From Neurospora tetraspora (lineage: Eukaryota > Ascomycota > Sordariomycetes > Sordariales > Sordariaceae): 64,000 bases of DNA. Below are positions 21,370 to 30,445 of this stretch, piece by piece (position 1 is the stretch's first letter; every line of letters begins with the position of its first letter). The position numbers were made by a program, and so were the translations under genes. The stretch spans positions 2,914,001 through 2,978,000 of the forward strand of contig NW_026944389.1 of assembly GCF_033439725.1 (NCBI RefSeq), in the 5' to 3' direction. Under the pieces are notes generated by a model, which had not been told where the DNA came from, made no database searches, and saw nothing but the letters and a program-made list of their open reading frames with translations.

Positions 21370-22238
21370 TGCATTTATCCTGCAAAAGGTGGATGACCTA
21401 GCAGGGCTGAAGAAGTATGATCCAAGGACAAAAAAGACCGTTCAGGACTACCTGTGCTCCAATGCGCAAGATACGTTCCTTTGGGTAGCGTTGGTCTGTC
21501 AAGCGCTTGAAAAGGTCCAGAAAGGGTTTACCCTAAAAAAGCTACGCATGTTTCCATCTGGGCTGGATGCTCTATATGCGCGGATGAGAGAGGATATGAG
21601 CCAGTTCGATGAATCCGATTACTGCAAGCACATTCTTGCTATTGTTACAATTGTTCGCCGGCCAATCAGCCTTGAAGAACTAACCACTCTCGCCGAGTTG
21701 CCCAATACCATTTGCAACAATCTTGAATCTCTAAAAGATATTATAGGGCTTTGCGGTTCATTTCTAACTTTACGAGAACAAACTGTCTATTTTGTTCATC
21801 AATCAGCCCAGGACTTTTTGCTTTCTAATGTCTCTGATAAAGCTGGCAACCAAGCTTCTCAGGAGGCGTTCAAGTGGATTTTTCCTTCTGGGAAAGAAGC
21901 TGTGAACTATACCATCCTCTCGAGGTCACTTGATGCCATGTCTACAACACTGCGACGCGACATATACGGCTTAAGGGCACTGGGATTTTTGAGCGACAAG
22001 GTCCAAGTACCGAATCCGGACCCGCTAGCGACGGTGCGGTACTCGTGTGTCTACTGGGTTGATCACCTGTGTGACTTGGTTTCCAGTACGAACACAAACA
22101 GGAATGACCTTTTACAGGATAACGGGGTTGTTTATACATTCCTCAAGACGAAGTACCTTTACTGGCTGGAAGCTCTGAGTCTACTCCAAGCTATGCCTGC
22201 AGGCGTTGTTGCTATTAGAAAGCTCGAGGGCCTGCTAG
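21363..22238 (+). pseudogene. HNWD-type NLR fragment (post-NACHT region)
   Basis: From about 21,363 the plus strand encodes the region after the NACHT motor of HET-E-type receptors: DYLCSNAQDTFLWVALVCQ, FPSGLDALYARM, IVRRPISLEELTTL, IGLCGSFLTLREQTVYFVHQ, SAQDFLLSN and TVRYSCVYWVDHL, ending KLEGLL. It aligns along its length with the complete receptor at 49,097-52,691. The HET and Walker A parts are missing, because the left edge is a junction with the Gypsy fossil. At 22,238 the GTAAGTAC splice donor used by the complete gene is kept, but no WD40 exon follows within range. The gene is therefore truncated at both ends and cannot act as a receptor. It may serve as a sequence donor. Confidence 0.85.
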
Positions 22239-23963
22239 TAAGTACAAGTCTAACTCCGCCCTAGGAAATTGGTCTAACTAAAGATATAGGGAGGTAATGA
22301 TCACATGCACCTAAACCCGGGGAAAGAAGGGTCCAGTCCAGTCCAGATTACGGGGTTGGGTTAGTGGGACTGACTGGGAGCTTGCTTACAGGAAAAGATC
22401 CCTGGCCGAGGGATAAGCAGAGGACCGCTACCAATGGTGATTGATTGGGCAGGGGGTTGTAGAGCAATGGACATTGGTGCTGCGAGTGGTGAGCTCAGCA
22501 GTAGTGGCGGGCTGGGATATAGGCGCCGCGAGGACGGCGGTGCTGAGGGTGGTGAGGATGGAGGAAAGGAGTGAGAAACGCATTTTTGATGCCCGTGGGT
22601 TTGTGGGTTGGAACTTGGAAAGGGTTAATTAGAGTAATGGTGAGTAGAGGTATGAGAAAAGGTTGAAGATGCTGCTGCTGATGATGATGATGATGCTGAT
22701 GATGCTGATAAAAGAGAGGAAGTATGTCCCAAACACACAGGAAGTCGATCTTATACAACCCCCCTTCAATCCTGACCAGCTTTACCAGACGAACTGAGCC
22801 AGGAATGTCTAACTGGGCCGTCCTTCTTAAAGAAAAGGTCATGGTTGAGGAGCATATAGACCGATTGACGGCTGTGCGTCTGGTGCCTGCTGCATGATAC
22901 AAGAGTTCCTGTAAGGCAGTCGGGGCAGCAGGCATGCAGCTACGACTCGGGCTATATCTCCTGCTGATTTTGCTCCTTCCATGATACTATTCCTCGGTCC
23001 CGAACCAGGCTTGTGGTGTCCTGAAGATCAGATCGGGAAGTCTTTCGAACTCTCTTCCGCATCTTCTTGCGCATTCCATTCCTCACAACACAGCCCAGTG
23101 ACTGTTATCGCAGTTATCGCCGCCATGATCCGCAGGCAACAACTTGAAGTGCGCCACAGGTATCTGATTGATCTGTCGGTTCGTTCTGTTTGCCCGATTC
23201 CCCACCAAGGATCGCATCGATGCTGGTGTGTAAAACAGCACACAGCCCTATGCAATATTGATGGCTTGGAGCCGTTCTTTGTTTCTCCAATGTAAGTGGT
23301 GGGCTTGCTATCTTCTCCTTGTCCGGTGAGTGACTAATTCGGGCGTATCCTGTGTGACGCCAGAGTGCGTTTTCTTACCGACTGTTCATTCGCTCTTGGA
23401 TTATCCGCCAAATCAGGCATGTTCTTGAGTAAGCTGATAGTTCAACAGGTCGAGAAGACGATGGGAGGTCTAGATATGTCCCGAGGTGTTTCGGCCTAAA
23501 CGATTTTGTGTTTGGGTCAGAGGGGTATTTGGCAGAGAAAAAAAAAAACTAGGTAAGACACGGTTTCCTTCGTGTTTGAGGAGTAGAAACGCCACGCTGA
23601 CGAATATGGCTTTCAGCTAAGTAAACCCCGAGCTCTGAGCCTAGGCCCCCCCTCTCTCTCGGGATGCGGATACCAGGCTACCTAATGACTCAACTTTGAT
23701 TTTAGCTCTTTCAGGCTTCTCTGTCGTCTATAGTACCTTCAAGTACCTTGTATGGATGAGTTGGAGTGTGGAATTGTAAGGCTACGAAAAGGAGCTGGGC
23801 AGACAATGCTGGGCCATGGATATATAAACTTAAATCCCCAACGTGTAAGTTTGTTGTCCCTGTTCGCTTCATTTAACAATCCTTCCTTCTTAGTTCTGCA
23901 ACCACTTGATCTTCGCTTTCCCTTAGACGCTCAACATTCTGATGGCTCACTATCCATCTCAAC
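22239..23963. other. Intergenic, no supported gene
   Basis: Contains a GATGAT/GCTGAT microsatellite near 22,676-22,708. A minus-strand frame across it (22,495-22,935) is low complexity (His/Gln runs) and is not called. The last few hundred bases precede the membrane gene at 23,964. Confidence 0.5.
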
Positions 23964-25866
23964 ATGAATGATCCGGATTCTATCCGCTGTTGGCGTGAAG
24001 CAGACGACGGGATACACACCCGTCTGTACTACAATATTACCAGCGCCGAATGGAACTGTACAGAGCACTATGGAAAATGCGATTCGTGTCCCAAGTCCCA
24101 AAGTGACCCTGACATCGCCGGCATTGGTGTAAGTGTCCTTTCTCGTCATTATCAGCTTGGTGGTTTCCGGACAGCGATATTTCAGGAGGATGACTAACAG
24201 ACTTTCGGTTGAGTCTCCAGGTCATTATTGCATTCATGTTTTCCGTCATCAGCACGGCTTCTCTCAGCGTTGCCTTTTCCATATTGGCCACTGTTCAGCC
24301 GCGCAAATGCACCGTCAAAACTAGCTCTAGAACTACAATGGCCTACGCCTGGGCCGGAAAAACCGTCGCAAAGATTATCGGAAGGAAGCACGCCGTCCGA
24401 TGCGCCAAGATTTGCTACGACATGGTCATCTGTCTGGGGGATCAACAACTAGTCGGCTCGGTCGCCCTACTGCTAGCAACCATCAAAAAGCTTCACTTAG
24501 ATAAGACCCTCAGCGTCTACCATTTCGCCCTTGTCTTGGGAATGGTGTTCCTGAGCTCTACCGCTTTTACCTACGCCATGATTTGCTACCGCTTGAGGCA
24601 TCAATGGGATTCCGAGGATGACGGTTGTACACGACGTCTACGACACCAGCAGCATGATCCTCACCCATGGTACAGACGTTTGACAGAAGGACTCCATTGG
24701 GCCATCAGAATCTTCTTCAGGCTCTGCCTAGTGGCCTTGTTGCTGTACAACATTTCGGTCGCAGCAAGAATGAAGGACCTGCCATGGGATTGCCCGGCGA
24801 TATGCTTCAAGGACAATCCAGGATACGACTGGATATCCATGTCGGCGATTTTGCCCCCATTAATTATGTTGCCCTTCGCTATCCAGTCCAGTATCACCGA
24901 CTGCATCCAGTTGGCTTTGGCTCATAACTGGTGGGATCCCAAGGCTTTCCTTGCCCTCATGTCAAAAAAAATACAGAGTCTTTTGACGTGGTATCGATAT
25001 CAATGTACCTCTAGGCAGGAAACACGGCGCAGCATATCTCTACCAGACCCCTCCCTACGCCAGGGTTGCTTTTACATACTCAAAGGCCTCTTTGTTGTCC
25101 TTTGGCTCTCGATAACTCATTATTTTTGCTCTCTGCCTATGGTAACCGGCTGGTTTGTGTCGCTTTTTAACGTCACGCTATATGCATGGAGAAGGACTCA
25201 CTGTGACGAACCGTTACAAGCACAGGAGTATATCGCTGGGATCAGAATAACGGTAAGAATAGCCAAAAGGTATTGATAAGGTGTGATAGCTATTGCTTGC
25301 TGAAGAACCGGTAACAAGAGACCTAGGGAGGCCTTCTTTTATACCGGTCTTCCTGGACCCGATATACCGGACCCGGGACTTCGGGTCCTCCCTTCGGGTC
25401 TTATCTTATTGGTCAACTAGTCTAGCTTACATAAGGTTCGTTGATTGGATCGTAACACTCACATACAAGTACCCGAGCATCTCCGTCGGCTGGAAGAGGA
25501 AACCAAGGAGGAGATACAGATGGGAGTTGGTCAGACTATGGCCGTTATTCTTCTCGTGCTTCCTATCATTCAACTGCTTATCTCTGTCTCAGGTACGCAT
25601 CGCCAAAAGCCCCTTTACTTCATCAAGTACTTTGCCCTTGTTTACTCGGCTTGAGGTCAAATGCTTTGTTTGCATGCTAATACTCGGTCGTTCTCGCGTG
25701 TGCAGTACACTACGGAGAAATCGACAAACCAACACAGAACGCCGGATCGGACGATTCTAATACAGATATCAATGTCGATGTCGACATCACTGATGATACT
25801 GAAGAGATCATCAATCAGTCTACAGGAACTCCGAGTGCAGGGCGATATCCTTGGGGGCCCTTTTAA
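23964..25866 (+). pseudogene. Multi-pass membrane protein A, split by a solo LTR
   Basis: Exon 1 (23,964-24,128, 55 codons) encodes a cysteine-rich N-terminus with RCWREADDG, YYNITSAEWNCTEHYGKCD and DPDIAGIG. After an intron (24,129-24,220), exon 2 gives IIAFMFSVISTASLSVAFSI and several further membrane spans (LVGSVALLLATI, LVLGMVFLSSTAFTYAMICY, LVALLLYNISV, an MLPFAIQSSI segment, FVVLWLSITHYF). The frame is then interrupted at 25,202 by a 256-base solo LTR. Host sequence resumes after the duplicated CTCAC with HLRRLEEETKEE and the last span MAVILLVLPIIQLLI, an intron at 25,593-25,705, and a polar tail ending at 25,866. As it stands translation would end inside the LTR, losing the last span and tail. 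It is a paralogue of the gene at 27,113-28,665. Family unknown; two N-glycosylation sequons (NIT, NCT) suggest an extracellular N-terminus. Confidence 0.75.
25202..25457 (-). mobile_element. Solo LTR (Gypsy family of this window)
   Basis: A 256-base element with inverted ends TGTGACGAACC and GGATCGTAACA is flanked by a perfect 5-base target duplication, CTCAC, at 25,197-25,201 and 25,458-25,462. It matches the other copies at 46,903, 54,322 and 58,160. It lies within the coding exon of membrane gene A. A solo LTR arises by recombination between the two LTRs of a full insertion. Confidence 0.9.
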
Positions 25867-27112
25867 CGAGTCAAGTAATTTCTTACTTCACTACATGCTA
25901 CAAGAGACATTTGGCCAGGCTCGCGGATGGCAATTGCACACAGATACACGGGTGGAACTGGGAATCGGAGATTGTCCATGAAGGTATACATGTGCCTACA
26001 AGATAGAGCGGAGGGAAGTGGCTTACGAATCGAGAGTCTGGTTGGTTTCGTTCAGTAATTCTTTTTCTTTCAAGCGGGTTGCTGTTATTGAGAGGCTTCA
26101 TTAACAAGACGAAATGATAGAAGAGCGTATACTTGACAAAACAAGTAAGATCTCAAGGGATCCATCCGCATCCGCGGCAAATTGTCGTTCCTGCAGACAG
26201 GTTGCGCTTGAGTGTCTTAACAACTCAGCTCCTGCCGATTCGGACCGGTTCCAAGTGCGAAGGAGTGTTAACTGTGAAGAGAAGGGAATTTCAAGACAAT
26301 ACAAAGCTCTTAACCGTAGTATTGATCCTTAGAATAATAGTTCTTCCGTGTTGTGGTATTGTTTCTGTACGCAAGCGAAGTTGATAGTGTTTAGATGGGA
26401 AGTTGGTGTGGTGAACCCACACTTTTTGGACATAGACTTATACTGTAGGTAGCTCTAGGCATCGTCCACATATCCGAACACAACTTCCAGTTCACTCCCC
26501 ATTCTACGTCCTCACATCCATCACCGCTATAATCAACCACCGCTTTCGTAGTTATTTGTGTCTCTACCATCTTGTGTTCCTCTGCCGTTTCCTGGTAGCT
26601 GTCGTGGTGGTTGATGACTGGCGACGCGGCAATTGAAAAGGTATGGTAAGGCACACTTCTGCATGGCGTGGATGGCGTGTCGAGGCACCCTTCGTCTTCT
26701 CGTAGCAATTAGAGGAGACATTAGAGGGGGAAAGACGGCATGGAGTGTTGTGAATGGTGGCTTTTAGCCAAGAATATGCAAAAAGCCCTGTCGCAGCCTT
26801 ATGTGCGTCATGTTGATGTTTTCTTTTTCCTTCTTTCTTTCTTTCTTCCTTTTTTTACATGGAATTTGCCTGGATGTTAGTGACACTTCTCATGTGTTGA
26901 ATGCTTTAGTTCGATTCTTTTGAGTCTATTATATTTTTCTTCTCCTCGCTTGGAAGACGTAGACTTTGACTTCTTTTTCCTCTTGCGTTTCCTTTGCTGT
27001 CCTTCCTCTACCTGTAGGCGTGAATCTTCCAATTTTGGGTCTTAGCTAAACCTCTTGGCTGTTGCCAATTACCTACATCCATCTTGGACTTCGCTACAAT
27101 TCCACTTTCTAT
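25867..27112. other. Intergenic, no supported gene
   Basis: Only short frames. A pyrimidine-rich CTTT microsatellite lies near 26,820-26,860, followed by TA-poor sequence that probably contains the promoter of membrane gene B. Confidence 0.5.
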
Positions 27113-28665
27113 ATGACCTCGGAATTTCTTCTCTGCTGGAATACCACAAGCACAAGCGATGGGAACGTCACCCAGGTCTACTTCAACATTACGACAGACG
27201 AGTGGAATCTCGGATATTGTGGAAGATGTCAGGCATGTCCTCCTTTGAAAGCTGACCCGGACATTGCGGGCGTTGGTGTAAGTTCTATAGTCCCTCCTCC
27301 AGACGCTCTGGACTCTCCAAATCTTATCCTTCTGGACGAAAAACTACGGAACCAGCGTTTAGCTTGACCACCACAGGCGTTAAAATCGCCTACCGTGTTA
27401 TCGAAAGCGAGATCTGACTCGCAATCAACGCCAGGAAGCATGAGAAAACAGGTAGCTAACATTGAATCTTTCGTCCAATATCTAGGTCATGACCGCGTTC
27501 TTCACATCCCCCGGCTTTACAGTCTTAATAGCCTTCGTCTTCAGGATCATTATCAAAGCCCAGCTGCGAAAGAGACGTGGAAAGTTGGTACAGAAGAAGC
27601 AAACCAGGACAAGCTTACTGACTAGCCGTCTCGAAACGATGCTTTTGGGCCGCCGGGCCACCAGGTGCGCCCGAATCTCTTACGACATGGTCATTTCCCT
27701 AGCGGATGGGCAGCTCGCGACCGGCATAGCCCTTTTGGTTGCAGCCATCAAAAAGCTGGAGGCCGATAGGGATATCAGCGTCTATCACTTCAACCTGGTC
27801 ATGAACTCGGTCTTCCTCAGTTCGGCCGCTTTCACCTACGCAGCAATTTCCTACCGCCTCAGGAGTAAGTGGGAGGAGGAGGAGGAGGAGCACGAACCCG
27901 ACAACAGGTTGCCGATATGGACCCCCCAAAAAAAACATCATTCGAAACCCGAGGACAAGCGATCAAGAAGGATAGGGCTACCGTGGACTTTGAGAATCCT
28001 TCTCATAGTGGCACTTGATGTGCTGCTCCTCTTTAGCGCTTGGGTGTCACTGGGAGCGAATGGCCTTCCCTCGGAGTGTCCAGCATCTTGTTCCCGGGCC
28101 ATACCGGCGGATGTGGCGACAGGACGTTCCATTTGGCTCATCACCTTGTTTCTACTCTCTGCCGTGGTCAACATAATCGTTTGTCTCCAACTGGCTAGGG
28201 TACACGCATGGTGGTTGCCCAAGGTTTGTCACATATCGAACGCGGACACTATCGAACGCGGACACTAACATTCTACAGAAGGCGGCAACCTCGGTTTCTA
28301 AGTGTCTTGCCATACTTCGTTCTCCATCCATCATCTATGATCTTGTTTTTCTTGGGTTCGTGGTCTGGTATTATCATGACTTGCATTCGGAATGGAGATC
28401 GAAGCCCAAGGTGATGTCCACGGAAGACCTAGGCGCCGAAGATAGTATGGGATTCGGGCAATTGGTGCCCCTCTTCCTTTTTATACTTTTTGTGCTTCAA
28501 GTTCCTGAGTCCTTTAAAGGTACGTTAGATTCGGGTTGATTCCACCGTCGGCCCCCTGTTTCTCATCGTGCTGGATTTCACTAACCCTTGGTTTTATTTT
28601 CGGCAGCCCACAGCGGAGATAGCAAGGGTGAAGAAACTTCCATTGTCAGAAGAAAGACTTGTTGA
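27113..28665 (+). CDS. Multi-pass membrane protein B, cysteine-rich N-terminus
   Basis: Four exons, 27113-27277, 27486-28223, 28279-28519 and 28607-28665, give exactly 400 residues from the ATG at 27,113. Exon 1 is 55 codons, as in paralogue A, and encodes LCWNTTSTSDGN, VYFNITTDEWN, YCGRCQACPP and DPDIAGVG: an extracellular, probably glycosylated segment with about five cysteines. Later spans include FTVLIAFVFRIII, LATGIALLVAAI, NSVFLSSAAFTYAAISY, ILLIVALDVLLLFSAW, ITLFLLSAVVNIIVCLQLA, IIYDLVFLGFVVWYY and LVPLFLFILFVLQV. An acidic EEEEEE patch lies in a loop. The DP-D-I-A-G-(V/I)-G junction before the first span is shared with A. I do not recognise the family. It could be a receptor or a channel-like protein; no function is assigned. 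Intron 2 contains an 18-base unit twice (ATCGAACGCGGACACT), the second next to the CTAAC branch site. Confidence 0.7.
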
Positions 28666-29296
28666 GGGTCATGGCTGGGATGGGCTTTACTTCGTTGTCA
28701 ACACTGACTCGAGGGAGGCTTTTAGGGCCTAGGCATTATAGGATGAGATTCTGAACAGGTACATGTAAAACTACAAGATAAACTTCACCCCGAATTTGCC
28801 ACCATGCGTGCACTGGTAGCAGCGGCTCTAACATAACGAGACACTTCTTTCCACTTCCATTTAGCAACCCGCAAGTTGCTGCTGTACACCCGGGATCGCT
28901 AACACATACACATACATACACGTCACACAAAACTCGTACAGCACGCCATTCTAGAGAAAAAGAGAAAGTAGAGGGACTGAAAGAAATGTTGTGATGAGGA
29001 GAAATTACTACTTTTGGTCCATTGCCTCGCTCCGTTCCGTCCATGTCTAAGATCTCAAACGCCAAACATGCTGCGAAAGTTGACCGTGGCCACCCTAAAA
29101 GTTACAAAAAGAAGAAACATGAACTCCAAGATGCAAGTGTGGAGAGAAGAGGTATTGGTAGGGAACAAACCCTTAGGACAAAAAGGACAGAAGAGAAGAG
29201 AAAAGCTAAAAAGATCTCGAAACCAAATCCCCGACGATTACCACTCCTTCCTTTGGGCAAGCAGACAGATCAACCAAAGTAATGAAGAGCCTCTTC
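28666..29296. other. Intergenic, no supported gene
   Basis: No conserved frame on either strand. It lies between convergent ends: membrane gene B on the plus strand and the carrier relic on the minus strand. Confidence 0.5.
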
Positions 29297-29700
29297 TCAA
29301 GTCTCTTTTGAGAGGTCATGTTGCTGTTGCTGCGCAAGCTCCTCTCGCTCCTTCATGGCCGCCCGTTCATTCACGCCCCTAAAGGCCCTCTTTCCGACCT
29401 CATAACTGCTAATCATAATGGCACACGCTGGCGCCATCTTAAGCGTGCGGGGAATCCACCCCCTGAAGAGACCAGCCACGCCTTCCGTGGAAAATATATG
29501 CCACAGCAGTCTTGCCATGTTCCTCTCCTCCGGTCTCGCGGCGCTCTTCTCCATCGCCACAATAGCAGCTTGTGTTGCGGTGCCGGTGTCACGGTAGACT
29601 TGTGTCCTCGTCTTGCCGACGTCGAAAGGCATGGTGGCCACGCTGGCTCTCCGGCCCAGCCAACGGCGGCCCATCGCTCAGCTTCGCATTCCGCCACGCA
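29297..29700 (-). pseudogene. Mitochondrial carrier (SLC25A39/40, Mtm1-like) C-terminal relic
   Basis: The minus strand encodes the third repeat of a mitochondrial carrier: SVATMPFDVGKTRTQVYRD, carrying the Px(D/E)xx(K/R)x(K/R) signature as P-F-D-V-G-K-T-R, then IFSTEGVAGLFRGWIPRTLK, APACAIMISSYEVGKRAF and a polar tail. This fits the C-terminus of the SLC25A39/40 (yeast Mtm1) group, inner-membrane carriers linked to glutathione import and Mn/Fe handling. The first two repeats are absent. Upstream, a different frame at 29,589-29,939 shows only weak carrier-like sequence. About 125 of the usual 350-400 residues remain, so this is a broken copy. Confidence 0.7.
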
Positions 29701-29993
29701 GGCAACTTGGTAAACATGCTTGTCAAGGCAAAGTAAGTAGCAACCGGGGCATTCGGCATATTCGCAAAGTTGGCGTACCCTTTACAAGTCGACAGTCTCG
29801 GCCTCGGTAACCACGGCGGCCTCGTCAACCCTCCATTCTTCTTTCCCCCTTTCTCGCCCGTCTCGTCGTCCTCCTCCCTCCCTGCAAAGACACTCGACAT
29901 CTGCGGTAAGACTGACTCGGGGAAGATTATCATTAACAAAAGATTCTAAAAAGGAAGAATCAACTTCCGTAATTTCTTCAACTTGGTACTTCT

Positions 29994-30260
29994 TCAGGGC
30001 GGGTTCCTCGCACAGCGAAGCCTCCTTTCTTCATTCCTCCAATCTTGCAAATCCACGATTCCCTGCCGCACGTCAAACCCCGCATCCACGACATAATATT
30101 GACCATCTGGGACCCGAAAAGATCGACCGAAAGCTTGAGCATAAAGCGAGGCATTGTTGCTAGAGCCCTCCGCACCTGCCAGAACATACGAGAAGGTTCT
30201 GTCACTTTTGACTGCTACGAATACATTCTGTGTGATATTGCCATTGCGGTCCCTCCAGGG
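29994..30260 (-). mobile_element. PIF/Harbinger-type transposase fragment
   Basis: The minus strand reads RDRNGNITQNVFVAV, then FSYVLAGAEGSSNN and GQYYVVDAGFDVRQG. This is the segment around the second catalytic aspartate of PIF/Harbinger DDE transposases (typical form: QNVxxxxD..FxYVLAGxEGSxxD ... YYLxDAGY). Only about 85 codons remain. The same segment, cut after NGNITQNV, recurs at about 35,733, joined there to a LINE tail. It lies next to the 3' end of the HET-ankyrin gene. Confidence 0.7.
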
Positions 30261-30445
30261 TTACTATTGAAATATATAACGACCAGGGGGACTCCCAATA
30301 CGATAGGAAGCAATAGGGAGTAAACAATAAAGATTGGAGAGTAAACCAAGATCAATTCTTGTAGGAGGAAAGATTGTGAAAGGCTGACTCGAGGTGGAGT
30401 TGTCTTCCAAGCCTGCCTCTTAGGATGCAAGGCTGAGTAGCTTAA
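30222..30445. repeat. Segmental duplication, copy 1 (3' flank of ankyrin gene)
   Basis: From ACATTCTG(T/C)GTGATATTGCC rightwards this segment matches 35,731-35,965 almost base for base: part of the Harbinger scrap, about 170 bases of flank, and the last codons of the ankyrin gene. Copy 2 has a small extra duplication of GATAGGAAGC. The match continues into the ankyrin repeats. Confidence 0.85.

Noticed and set aside
22495-22935. 146-codon minus-strand frame
   Set aside because: Much of it comes from a GAT/GCT microsatellite (His/Gln runs) and there is no conserved motif.
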